Of a stretch of 64,000 bases of DNA, positions 8,119 to 20,090 are shown one piece after another. The position numbers and the translations under genes were made by a program. Source of the DNA: Linyphia triangularis (taxonomy: Eukaryota > Arthropoda > Arachnida > Araneae > Linyphiidae); NCBI GenBank assembly GCA_963978545.1, contig OZ021726.1:51505959-51569958 (forward strand), in the 5' to 3' direction. The stretch's first letter is position 1. Every line of letters begins with the position of its first letter. The notes beneath the pieces were generated by a model. It was given only the letters and a program-made list of their open reading frames with translations. It did not search any database and was not told where the DNA came from.

Positions 8119-11100
8119 TTAAAACTGCTGAGTTCTGCTTTCCAAATCAAGGGTCATTATATCTCTCGACAATAAAATAGAATATCAAATTCTAATAAAC
8201 TTCCACACAAAAAATCTGCAAGCAATCTCAAATGCACAAGCTGCACTAGTTATCTATTACTTTTGATTTTATAAAAGTATGGCAATGAACAGGGTCAAGT
8301 TGTTAAAAAAACTAAAGTAGGAATTGAAGAACAAGTTGGGAAGCAAATGTATTAAGCTAAATGTTATGGCAATAGTTAGTTTTTATTGTGCAGGAACTTT
8401 GTCTTCTGGAGAGAAAAGTTCAAATTTCATGTACTAATAAGAAATCATACAGATTTTCAAATAAAAATAGTAGTTAAAAATATTGCATTTTAAGAAAATA
8501 AGCAATCTTTTTATTTTCTAAGAAGTATTCTTACTTTTCTTTTCCTTGCTTTCATTGCATTGCTTCTTTTCTTTTGTTTCTTCTTTTTTTCTTGAATTTT
8601 TCCTTTGTGCTGTTTTGGATTAACAAAGTAAAAAAAAAAACTGACTAATTGATGATTTAACAAAATTAAAAGTATGTGAAAAAGTCATATTTTAAAATAT
8701 ATTAATAAAAGTATTAATTTAGATTCCATTCCTATAAACTCATCTTTCAGAAAATATGGGTGACGTTAAATATTTTATCAAACAGGCACACAAAACAAAG
8801 AACAAAGAAATTCCAAATCAAATGTTTAAATGCCTTACTGTATTTAAAGAATAGGAAAATATCAGTTTAAAGATCTCAATGACTCTTTGCAAGATTCTAT
8901 AAGATTATAAATAGATCGAGCAAAGATGGTGGTGAGGGAATTCAAAACAAAACTGAAAAACAAGCTTATTTGGTTTAAATACAGATATTTTGTTAGGGCT
9001 AAATTTATTCTTATCCCAGTACACCTTTTCGGATTCATAAAATTCAGCTCAGCATTTTGCGACTTACAGAAGGTCACGATCAAGACTACCACATTTTTGG
9101 CTGAATCTGCAATCAAGGTCGATTTTTTTAGTAATTACCAGAGTTTGCCAAAATGTGTGAAATCTGCATGAACACGCATTGAAAATCAATTTCAACCCAT
9201 AAAATTAACCTCCCCATGCATGAATTCACGCATCGGCACATCATAGTTAAATTTTTAAAAATAATCATTCATTTTATAAAATCAGATCATCCTAGCCGTT
9301 TTTCGAAGGGCAGATGTACCTCCCTGCCCTTTTTCTTTGAAAATAGCATCCTTTTCAGAAAAAAGGCAACAAATTTTGTTTATTTTCCAACAGAATTCAA
9401 TATACAGGTGGGTCACCCCCTTTGAAATCCCCAGTTATACATGCACATTCATGTTCAAACGTTCTTCACATAAAACAGTAACTGACTGAAGTCATTGAAT
9501 GGCTGCTGATACCACATGCATTATTAGTAGGTAGATTGTAGGTGGGGGTTCCACAATTTCCAAATGTAATTTTGTACGTTCCTTAATTATGTGTATTTCG
9601 CCTGCTTTTTAGCACAGCTTCTTGCACAAAATAGAGAAAAAAGGTAACCTCATGTGGTAAACAATGTAAAACGTAGATTAACATATATTAACACTATGTC
9701 GTCCGCACCTCTAATCGGGATTCGTTTTTTGCCGCTGGTAGGACTGGTTCAGAAGTTCAGATAATTTCGCCTATGTCTATTGCTGGCGTTTTTCGAGATT
9801 TTTGGGATACCGTTAATTGTCAAGTTTTACTTCTCCGTCATTGGTGAGATCGTTTTCGAGGTGTCACCAGCATTTTCCCAATAGTTTTGCGGGACACCAA
9901 CGTTGTGTCACTGAACAACAGAGAGTTAAGAGTTTAAGATTTATAGCCATCAAGTGTTTTAGTATGCATTTAAAAAGCATATTTCCGATCTGGTACGCAA
10001 AATCGCGATCGTGAATCACTGTTAATTTTGTAGTTATTAGTTTTTTTGAAAAACTTATTTTGCTTTAATTTAAAAAAAAAAAAAAATTAAAATACCCTTT
10101 GAATTTTAAAAATACCCCTTAAAATTTAGAGAAGGAGTGAAAATACCCTCTGGAAATATTTAACTGGCGAACACCTGTTATTACCCTTGAATGAATATTT
10201 TGATGAATTATTAAAATACACTATATGAAATTGTGAAGATATTATAAAGGCATTAATAACCAAAAAGATGTCCAACCACTTACTATTCATGAAGTTAAAG
10301 GACAAAAAAAATTAAAGAACAACAAAGCTGCTGGCTCAGAACTCATTCCTCCAAAAAGGAAGACCCAGATGTAACTAATAAAAGCTATTATTGCAATCGA
10401 TTTGGGATCATGAATACAATCAACTGAATGGAAACTAAGCAACATCTGCCTATACTGAAACAATAACGAATCGGAAATAGGATTGCTGCTGCCAATTGTT
10501 GTCTCTTTGGTTTGTGTAACTTTTTAAAGTCAGATATGGTGGAGAGAAGAACCAAATTAGTAACGTAAAGTTCTAATAAGACTTGTGCTCTCCTAGTCAG
10601 AGATTTGCACTATGACCTTGAGAATTTAAAATGCATTGTAAACCATTGAGAGAAAAATTTTGAGAAGTAAATGAAAGTGTGACGAAAAAGGTACAATTTC
10701 AAACTTTACCAACTTTATAAAAAACCTGACATTATTAAGTATACATAATAATAAAAAAAAAAAACAGAATGAAATTGACTGGCATATTATTTGAATGCCC
10801 ACTGAAACATGCAGTAAATTATTTTTGGTCCCAAGAGTGAGACCTAGATGAAGACCCTAACTCAATATTTTGTTATCAAGTGCTTAAGTATTTGTAAATT
10901 CAAAATTTTGAGAATTATTGCTGGCGACAGATCAAGAAGTTGGAACAAAATCATTGAGAAGTCAGGGCCCACACTGAACTGTCAAGCCATTGAAGACGAA
11001 GAAGATACTTTTTTTAATAAACAAAAAAATAGAAGTAAAGTTTTAAATTGCAATAATAAGACAGAAATTTTAAAATGAATTATTACAAAATAAAAGTATA

Positions 11101-14100
11101 AAATAAATTGAAGCAAAAATAAACAGAACAAACTAAAATTAAATACTTCTCTAAGGAAATAATTTCCTTTAATACTAATATCATTGTTTTGCTCAACTTT
11201 TGAATTTTTTTTCATCTCAAATTATATTATGCATAAATGAAACAATTCATTTTGGAATTGGTTTTAATCATAACTATTACTTCAATGGTTTAAAAGATGA
11301 AATCTTCCTGAGATCAACTTAAGCACAAATAAACTTACAGGAGAAAAATAAAAATAGCACCAATCCTGTAAAGATAATTGTTTACACTGAAAAAGTAATA
11401 AAAAGACAAAAAAATTATTGGGAGCATTGAATACAATGGTAACATTCTGAGGTAAATTTTTCTCGGAGACAATAACGGAAATCTGGAGAATATTACAAGC
11501 AAATAGTAATGAATGCTCCCCTTATTAGGCCTTTAGTTACTCAAAGTTGGTACCAAATTGGTGCATTAAGTGATCTGATTAATAGTAAATTCTCTGAAAC
11601 CAATCAGAGAATTCAAATGGAGTGTACACTTGTACTTCATACCAAGATAGAGTGAACAGATGTAGATCTGTAGGAACACTGCCACAAATTAATGCAAAAA
11701 AAAAAAAAAAAAAACTACAATATCATTAAAATATACAAAAACATACAATTTTTTATTTAAAAAGTTATATAAATAGATGTAAAAAATAAAATATTCAGCT
11801 TTTAAGTACCTTTATTGGTAACAATGTAAACTGTTTTTGATCTTGCTGCTTTTCTTTGACGTAATAATTTATCATAATCAGCCTAAACAAGAAAAATCAA
11901 ATATCATTTTTACATAATTTTTTATTTTTAATTTAACACAACAAAACAAATTTGTGAAAACATGGAGAGTTAAGGGGGGGGGGGACTCTACTTTTCTGGA
12001 AAAGTGAAGGAAGAAAAATGTTTTTTTTTTTTTAAAAAGCAGAATATTATTGTTACTCTATTGAACTTTTTCTCACCTTATAGCTGAAAAGAATAATAAA
12101 AAAAAAAAATATTGAAATAAATTTAAACCATTATAAAGAATATTAAAAATAATACTAATTCTCTTGAAATAAAATCAAAGTAGTAGTATAAGAATGTATA
12201 AAACACTAATTTAAATTTTAATAAATTTCTTATTGATTAACTTTTGTTTCTTCCATCCTAAGCCATAGAGCATATTAAAGTGGATTGTATTCTCAAATAT
12301 ATGCTGTACTATGTTGAGAGCATGTGCTTAAAGTACTCTTTTAAGAAAAGAAATGGGCTTGTTTAAAGAAAAAAATAGTTGATTATGGGCTTAGCAATGA
12401 CTTATGGAAGCTCTTAATTGATTTAAGAATCGGAGAGATGGTCTAAGAGGGTAAATTTTGAATGCTTTAAAGTGGAAAAATGAAACTGTTACCATGTGTT
12501 TATAAATACTTCGAATGATTAGTTTGGCTTTGAATCCAATTTTTGCTTGCAGATGATTGAATATCTCTCTATATATAAGGCAAAGCCCTCACTGATTCAC
12601 TCACTCACTCACTCATCACTGATTCTCCCACTTCCCACATGTCCACAACTCTGAAAATTGGTACAAATATCAACAATGGTAAACATAGAAAAAGTAAGCT
12701 ATTCCGATCTCGATTAACCCACTTTAAGGGGTCGAGAAGGGGTTAAACGTTCCAAACGAGGGATATTCGAATGTCCTACTTTCCATTTCAAAACAATTCT
12801 AAAAATTGGTGAGAATATCAATAAAGACAAACGTAGAAAAAGTAAACTATTCTGATCTTGATTAACCCACTTTAAGGGGTTGAAAAGGGGTTAAACGTTC
12901 CAAACGAGGGATATTCGAATGTCCTACTTCCCATTTCGTCACAACTCTAAAAATTGGTGAGAATATCAATAAAGACAAACGTAGAAAAAGTAAACTATTC
13001 CGATCTGAATTAACCCACTTTAAGGGGTGAAAAACGGGTTAAACGTTCCAAACGAGGAATATTCGAATGTCCCACTTCCAACACAGCCACAACTCTGAAA
13101 ACAGGTGCAAGTATCAACAAAGACAAACGTATAAAAAGTAAGCTATTCCGATCTCTATTAACCCACTTTAAGGGGTGGAAAAGGGGTTAAACGTTCGAAA
13201 CGAGGAATATTCGAATGTACCACTTCCCATATGGTCACAACTCTAAAAATTGGTACAAATATCAACAATGGTAAACATAGTAAAAGTAAGCTATCCCAAT
13301 CTAGATTAACCCACTTTAAGAGGACGAAAAGGGGTTAAACATCCCAAACAAGGGATCTTCGAATGTCTTACTTCCCATATTGTCACAACTCTGAAAATTG
13401 GTGGGAATATCAATAAAGACAAACGTAGAAAAAATAGGCTATTCCGATCTCGATTAACCCACTTTAAGAGGTTGAAAAGGGGTTAAACGTTCCAAACGGG
13501 AAATATTCAAATGTCCCACTTACGACATGGTCACAATTTTGAAAATTAGTACAAATGTCAAAAAAGATAAACATAGAAAATTAAGCTATTCCAGGCTTGA
13601 TTAACCCGCTTTTAGGGGTCGAAAAGGGGTTAAACGTTCCAAACAAGGAATATTCGAATGTTCTACTTCCCATTTCATCACAACTCTGAAAATTGGTATG
13701 AATGTCAATAAAGATTTTCATAGAAAAAGTAAGCCATTCTGATCTCGATTAACCCACTTAAGGGTTGGAAAAGGCGTTAAATATTCCAAAGGAGGGACAT
13801 TCGAATGTCCCATTTCCCATTTGGTCACAACTCTGAAAATTGGTACAAATGTCAAAAAAGATAAACATAGAAAATGCAAGCTTTTCTGTTCTCGATTAAC
13901 CAATTTTAAGGGGTCTAAAAGGGGTTAAATGTTCCAAACGAGGGACATCCGAATGTTCCTCTTCCAATGTAGTCATAATTCTGATATTTGGTGCAAATGT
14001 TAAAAGGGCAAATGTAAAAGAAATAAGTTATTCAAATATCGATTAACGAATTTTTAAGCTTTTCCGTTCTTGATTAACCAACTTTAAGGGGTCTAATAGG

Positions 14101-17100
14101 GGTTAAATGTTCCAAACGAGGAACATCCGAATGTTCCTCTTCCAATTTAGTCATAATTCTGACATTTGGTGCAAATGTTAAAAGGGCAAATGTAAAAGAA
14201 ATAAGTTATTCCAATATCGATTAACGAATTTTTAAGGGATGAAAAGTCGACCCAACATTGAAACTATACGAGAATTATCTTAATGTCTCAATTCCAATAC
14301 AGCTACTACTTTGAAATTTAGAACTAAGAGCAAACATAAACACAATAAACTATTGCAATCTCGATTACGTAACTAAAAAGGGTCTGAAGGGAGTTAAACG
14401 TTCTAAATGAGGGACATTCAAATGTCTCTTTATAATATATTATTCACAATTATAAATTTTGTTAAAAATGTCAACAAAGGAAAGTTCCTATTTTGATAAA
14501 TAAGTTTGTCGGGATCGAAATGGGAACAAACATCTGTAGTGTAGAATACATGAATATTTTTTGATCGCTAAAATGCTAATGGTAAAATTTCGTTGCACAG
14601 CACGGGTATTCAGCTAGTAACAGTATATAGTTCACAATTTGGTTGCTAAGGTTAATTATGCAAAAAAATAAGATTAAAATTTATTATCTTGCGAAATGTT
14701 TTCGAAGGAAATTTCCAAACAGGAATTACTTAGCTTTTTAAAAAAGTTTTAGATGCCTGTTTGTAAGTATTAATATAATAATATTTCTTATGATTAAGAA
14801 AACTTTTAAGGATGGAGTGCATTGCTCTACCCTCCTCCTTCCTTTGAAACTCCTGAACATATCTTAATTTCCATACCATTTAGGACCTGGGTAGTGCATT
14901 TCTATCTTCCCCCTTCCCTGGTTGTACTGCAACCTCAAAATTGTTTTGAAACTGCAAATCTTGTGACGAAATTTGTCTTTTTTTTTAGTGACAATTGTAG
15001 TATAATAAACTTTTTTTAACATTTAGGGAAAATGAGTGAAAGAGATCTAAATGGAATTCTAAAGCAAAACACAGGTAATTAGCTAGTGTTGACATATTTT
15101 AAATCTTGCATACAAAAAAATGTGAAACAAGACTAGGCTTTGTACTATACCCTATAAATTGCAGGATACTAAATATAATTATACAGAAACTGCAGGGTAT
15201 AATGATTAAGAAACTGCTGGACCAGGGATAATCAGTCAGAAGTTAAGAGCCGTTGCTTTCCTAGCAGTCATAAAAAGAAATTAAGTACTATTATATTATG
15301 TAACAATGCTGGATGTTGTTTAATAGTAATGATAACAATTATAATACTAATTAATTGAATTTCAACTTACTCGTGTAATAACATTTGTAAGAATTTCCAC
15401 AGCCTTGGAAAGTTGTTTGAAATCCTCATCTGCAAGGATAAATAATTAAAAGACATGAATTAAAAGAAAAAACTGTATCAATGAAACATTTACAAATTAA
15501 ATAATTAAAAATGGAAGCAGCACAACAAACAAAATGTGGATGCAATACCATACCTGCTTTAGGATCATCTGGATTTTTATCAGGATGACATGTTAAGGCT
15601 TTTTTCCTATAAGCTTTCTTGATCTGTAATTAAATTAATTAAGAATTACATTTTGAAATTCAAGTTTAAAGCATAATTTCTAGTTTACACCAGAGGAGAA
15701 ACAGCTGAGAAATGCCCTGTAAAAATCTCATAATGCTATGATTGGCTGTGCTTTTGGTACAACTTTGCTAATTCAAACAGAAAAAGAAGTTCAAAATCGA
15801 ACCATAAAACATTAACATCGAAACAGTCTTTTGGAGAAAAAAAAAAGATGCATTTCACACAACCTATTGGACCACAATGCACAATTTTATATAAGTAGCA
15901 CAACAGAAGCAAAGCCCAAAAAATTAATTTCATTATGGAGTTTTATTTTGGTTCCCCATTTGAATTAATATTAATTAACTAATAAAATTGAAGCACAATA
16001 TACTTTCAAAATGTTACATAAAATCTGGAGTTCAGAAAGTATTAAAATAAAACTTAAATTTCACATTTTTAAAGCTACAGTTATAGCAGTCTTATTGTAT
16101 GGCTGTGAAACTTGGAAATTAATCAAACAACAAGAAAATAAGCTCAATACATTTCAGACCAAATGCATTATAAAAATTCTTAAAATATACTGGCCAAATA
16201 ATATATCAAATGTTGAAATATACGAAAAATCTGATTGTAAACCCATAACAACAATACAAAAACAAAGATGGCAGTGGATAGGACATGTTTTACGGATGCT
16301 TCCATTGGACCCAACAAGTGTTGCCCTCACTTGGGCACCTGATGGAAGAAGAAAAAGAGCAGAGTTCATCCTAGGCATTTTTCGAGAGGCGGTGCGCCCT
16401 GCCTGCCCTTTTTCTAAAAAAATAGTGATCTTCCTGCTCTTTTTCAGAAAAAATTTCATCCTGAAAGAATTCGAAAAACTTTCGTTTTTTTTCCCCTTCC
16501 CAACAGTAGCAATATGTGGATCACCCCTACTGAAATCGCCTGTCGCGCATGCACATTCATGTTCAAAAGCGCAACGTATATATCAGGGACTGTAACCATT
16601 GAGTAGATGTCCATGATATAACATGCTTCATTCATTAGTAGGTGGATTGTAGGGAGCTGTTTTATAATTTCCAAGTGCACATTAGTAAACTCTGATGGCC
16701 ATTTCGTACGTGTTTTGATTAAGTGTATTTCGCTGGATTTTGACCATGCCTCCTTCAAAATAGAGAAGAAAGGAATGTGAAAGACTTGATTAACTTAGTT
16801 AAAGGTGTATAACCATCAAATGTTTACACTAAGAATTTAAAAAGAATATTTCCGTTTGGACACGCGTAATCGCGATGTCCTCCTGTTAAATTTAGGGGGT
16901 GTTTTTGATAGTTTACCCGTTACCAATTAATTTCAAAACATCCGTTTCATATTTAAAATTGAACATAACAGGAATTAAATCAAAATCCCTGATTATTTCC
17001 AATTTTTAAAAAAATAAAACTTCTATTACAGCTTACATAATAGCGGCATGCACGGCAAAAAAATCGCTGTTTTGATGCTAAATTTGATCCAATTTGGAAA

Positions 17101-19573
17101 ATTAAAAAAATGCACAATTTTCAGGACATAGTCCAAGTTTTTTAGTCGGAATACTCCTTGTGATATCCCACAATGAATAATGTTAAATTTGAAGAAACTC
17201 TATTCTCTATCTAACAATGGCAAACCTAAGAGATGAAATTTAAGGTTGATTCATTCAAACTTTAGAAAATTTTGAAAGAGTGAAAAGTTCTTATCTTAAA
17301 ACATTTTTATTATACTAAAACATTCTTATCTTAATTTTACCGTATTATAAATTGATACTTTTATAAAAATTACTATTCAATGACAATTTTACTGTGTATA
17401 TTGCACTTTAATTTTAATAATTTTCTCAGTCTCATTCCAGCAGAATTAGGACTGAAGCATTTTATCAGTATTATGATATCTTTTAAGTTTCTGAACGAGT
17501 TTTTGATTTACGGATTTTTGCATTATTATTTTTTTTTTCCTTCAGAATATTGAAAATTACTTATCGTGGTAGAAAAGTATAACAATATTGAAATTGTGGC
17601 AGAAAACGCGTATGCAAATTTCTACAATTTGCCATAAAAGTGCCCTCATAAACAGGAATTGCCCTTTTTATGGAAAATAGCACCCTGCCCTTTTTTATTT
17701 CTAGGATGAACACTGAAAAAGAGGACGCCCAAAATATACCTGACGTCAAATGTTAATAAAAGAACAGAATTCTCTAGAGAAGTCGAGCTGGGGATAAGCC
17801 AGGTGAGCAGTATTGGACCTAAATTGATGCAGTGTTTCCCCACTCAAATCACAGAATGAAAATCAATGACTTTTCAGGACCTTTGAAAATTTGTTTTTAG
17901 GCATCACGTCTATATATAAATATTTAATAAAGTATATTCTACCCAAAAAGTTACAAGTTGATACATGCGTAATACAAATATGTCAGAGAATTCCGATATG
18001 GTGCGGATAAGTGGTGGTCACGCGAGGAAAGCATGTTTGAATCGTATTTTTATAAATTTTGCAGTTGGACTTACAACATCCGCAAAAATTAAAGACTTTT
18101 ATAGACCTCTAAGCATTTTCAAGGACTTTTAGCACCTCTAAGCATTTTCAAGGCCTAGAGAAAACAAGTTAAAAATATTAAGCACTTTTAATGACCGTAG
18201 GAGCCCTGGGATGGAAGGCTATGCTCGTGGCTTCGAGTGCCACTTGAGCTTAAAGTGATTTAATGCAAAATGCAATAAAATTGAAAAAAATTCTTCTATC
18301 TGGTGTAATTGACAATGTTATTTTTTTTATAGAAATTCTTAAGTAAAACCAAAGCTCTGAAAAAAACCTAATTTAAATCAAATTTTTTAAACATGGCAAA
18401 TAAGACTTCTAGATCTGCATAATACAGGGTTATTTATGGTTATTTATGCCAATAGGATGAAACTGGTGGCAAAGTTATTAAACTTAAAATAATCCAAGTT
18501 TCAAGAGAAAGGAAAGGGGATCTTTGGCCATCAAATTTGTATTTCTTCAATCCTTTGCTCATCTCAAGGTATGACAAAAATATTTTTCTTTGTATTGAGT
18601 ACTTTCTCTCGACTGGGACAATGGGGAAAAGGCATCTGTTTTAAAAACCAAGAAAAACTTACAAGGTACATTTTGGTACTTACGCATTATTTCATTAACA
18701 GTGGGCGAGACAAAAAGTTTGCAAAACAAAATTCCCCAGAGTCCTACGAAAATATTGGTCCAGACCAATGCCTCGTCCATCACACAGCTAAGGCATTTCA
18801 CAGGGATGTCCCAAAGCTAGTTCCAGCCAAACTAGATCTCTGAGGAAGCCAGGTAATTTGAACTTTTTGTTGCCAAGTCAACAGAATAATATGTGTACCA
18901 CTTTTTTATTCTTGTCTATTTTTACTTTGTAGTTTTGATTTGAGTACAATGTTTGTTTCATTTGTGTTAATACAAATTCAGTCAATGACACTCAACCAAT
19001 TTACAAATAATAAATTATTTATACGATTTGACTTTGCTTTCTTTAGTATTCCTAAAATGGAGAACCCCTAAAATACATAGGTCTAATAAGCAAATCAAAA
19101 ATGGATAAAACAAAATATATACATAAACTGAAACACTTTGACTTTTTCTCAGATGCACTAATGAGGTCTGTCATTTTTTGATAACTTGCCTTGTTTTAAT
19201 TGAAAAGATAGATTTTTCAAATTGCAACCACTTTTATCTTTTTAACAACCATAAATAGTATTCAGCTGCATTAGTTTAGATCCAAATAAAGTTACCCAAA
19301 ATCGCAAGGATCTGTGTATCTGTACCCAATCTTACTTTTATAACTTCAAACATTTCATAATTTTTAACAAACAACAAGATAAGAGCAATCTAACTTATTT
19401 AGTGAGCTTCAAGCAAAACTATTGAAAAATCATTCCAACTTAGTTTAATTAGCTTCAAGAAACTAATGAAAACGAGTAAATTTTCTTCCAGTAATTGTAT
19501 TTACCTCAGACTCTGTAGCAGTTAGTTTGATATTAAGTAATTCATACAAATCTAACTTCATTAAGTCCTTCAT
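8119..19573 (-). CDS. DNAJC17-like J-domain protein, divergent paralogue
   Basis: Spliced minus-strand gene. Well-supported exons are 19573-19505, 15623-15554, 15429-15371 and 11882-11810, all with GT-AG borders. They encode a J domain with HPD at residues 36-38, helix III ending QLSKAVEIL, and a [11 protein letters not shown] segment. The first three exons have the same lengths (69, 70, 59 bp) and phases as DNAJC17 across the promoter. In exon 2, eleven codon differences from DNAJC17 are silent and two change the residue, so both copies look selected. Two further exons fit the phase but are weak: 8609-8535, a lysine-rich segment, and 8162-8119, ending in TAA. If both are right the protein is about 129 aa, lacks the RRM, and ends in a basic tail. 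Function is unknown; J domains stimulate Hsp70 ATPase. The 3' end is uncertain and might lie elsewhere or have been lost to the Gypsy insertions. Confidence 0.78.
9290..9640. repeat. Dispersed repeat A, copy 1
   Basis: This segment shares long diverged stretches with 16375-16760, including CTGCCCTTTTTCT, GCACATTCATGTTCAAA and ATTAGTAGGTGGATTGTAGG-like words, in the same order and orientation. A third fragment lies at 17640-17720. Class unknown. It lies in intron 4 of the minus-strand J gene. Confidence 0.6.
9690..9917. mobile_element. Short MITE, copy 1 (AACACTATG end)
   Basis: It starts AACACTATG and carries CTAATCGG, GCTGGTAGGACTGGTTCA and TCAAGTTTTACTTC words also found, inverted, in the MITE at 51081-51249. 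The right end is degenerate. Confidence 0.5.
10190..10500 (+). pseudogene. Decayed LINE reverse transcriptase fragment
   Basis: Conceptual translation across frames shows [10 protein letters not shown] followed by a WDHE-YNQLN segment. This recalls the conserved finger/palm region of RTE/Jockey-type reverse transcriptases, in which KNNKAPGxDGI precedes a WxxExxPxxW motif. Stops and shifts occur throughout. It is a dead remnant within an intron. Confidence 0.55.
10501..11809. other. Intron sequence, nothing clear
   Basis: AT-rich intron sequence of the minus-strand J gene. A short reading near 10910-11010 has a DRSRSWN motif that might be another LINE tail, but this is too weak to call. Confidence 0.35.
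12566..14619 (+). mobile_element. 2-kb element made of ~147-bp diverged tandem repeats
   Basis: The left part begins TATATATAAGGCAAAGCC followed by ACTC repeats. About twelve units follow, each marked by ATTAACCCACTTTAAGGGG and spaced 144-149 bp (near 12714, 12861, 13009, 13158, 13306, 13452, 13600, 13748, 13893 and on to about 14363). The element ends GCACGGGTATTCAGCTAGTA. Ends of this kind, with a terminal CTAG, recall non-autonomous Helitron-like elements, but no clear 3' hairpin is seen, so the class is tentative. An inverted relative lies at 33410-34080. Confidence 0.7.
14620..15370. other. Intron sequence, nothing recognised
   Basis: AT-rich intron 3 sequence of the minus-strand J gene between the ~147-bp repeat element and exon 3. 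No coding or repeat signal that I can name. Confidence 0.35.
16011..16375 (+). pseudogene. LINE reverse transcriptase C-terminal fragment
   Basis: An open stretch encodes the typical tail of a non-LTR retrotransposon polymerase: the VLLYGCETW motif, a CIIKILKI segment, [11 protein letters not shown], and [12 protein letters not shown]. These are common to RTE and related clades. Its start is missing and it runs directly into dispersed repeat A at about 16375, so it is a fragment. It lies in intron 1 of the minus-strand J gene, opposite to that gene. Confidence 0.8.
16375..16760. repeat. Dispersed repeat A, copy 2
   Basis: Parallel to 9290-9640 with shared words in the same order. It interrupts the LINE fragment, so it may have inserted after it. 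Confidence 0.6.
16761..17825. other. Intron sequence with a fragment of repeat A
   Basis: AT-rich sequence. At 17640-17720 there is a short CCTCATAAACAGGAATTGCCC / CACCCTGCCCTTTTTTAT part resembling repeat A. Nothing else can be named. Confidence 0.35.
17826..18212. mobile_element. Possible small TIR element
   Basis: The ends CAGTGTTTCCCC (left) and, read inward from the right, CAGGGCTCCTACGG form weak inverted repeats. They are flanked by TGATG and GGATG, a 4-of-5 match. Two copies of a CTCTAAGCATTTTCAAGG unit lie inside at about 18100-18155. The ends resemble the elements at 37139 and 38927. Confidence 0.35.
18213..19504. other. Intron 1 of the minus-strand J gene, nothing clear
   Basis: AT-rich. 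Short open frames here (for example 18571-18843) show no recognisable domain or codon pattern and are taken as chance. Confidence 0.35.
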
Positions 19574-20090
19574 TATTTGTGTCTTTTCAAATTTTTCCTA
19601 TTTACTACGATTGTGTTACGATTTGAAGATTGCAAGACGTTTCGAAATAATTTAGCTTAATTCCCATAAAGGCCTCTATGAATAACAGAACAAAAAACAC
19701 CACTGAAAAAAAATATGTCGGATCAGATCAAACCATCAAACTTTACTTCACGCACCACGCACGCTCATAAAATAAACAGAAACTAAAATTACTATTCATG
19801 GCCAGATTTTGCACTCGTCGTTGTCCACAAGGGTTTGGGAAACAAGAGAGATTATAATTAAAATCTACATAAAAAATAAAAATTTATTATGTTTATTCAT
19901 AAAAAAGCGTGAAAAATATATTTGCTAAAACAAAAATGGCTTTTTTCTTCTTCCGCTATGCGATTTCATCACAAAACAAGAAACAGCTGTTTCAATACCT
20001 AACTGCAGTTGTAACTTTAACCACAATTTGTTACTTTCATGAGAAAATTTACTGTGTTTATAAATTTCCAGTTGTTTTCTCTAAATAAAA
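19574..20090. promoter_or_regulatory. Bidirectional promoter region between two J-domain genes
   Basis: Only 517 bp separate the two start codons, which point away from each other. The middle holds CACGCACCACGCACGC and CTTCTTCCGCTATGCG stretches, richer in CpG than the surroundings. The latter includes a TTCCG core of ETS type. No TATA box stands out on either side, as expected for housekeeping promoters. Transcription start sites cannot be placed from sequence alone. Confidence 0.6.

Noticed and set aside
12566..14619. CRISPR-like array
   Set aside because: Units are ~147 bp, contiguous and diverged without spacers. The genome is eukaryotic.
18571..18843. 90-codon open frame in the intron of the minus-strand J gene
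   Set aside because: No recognisable motif and no splice or start context. Consistent with chance in AT-rich DNA.
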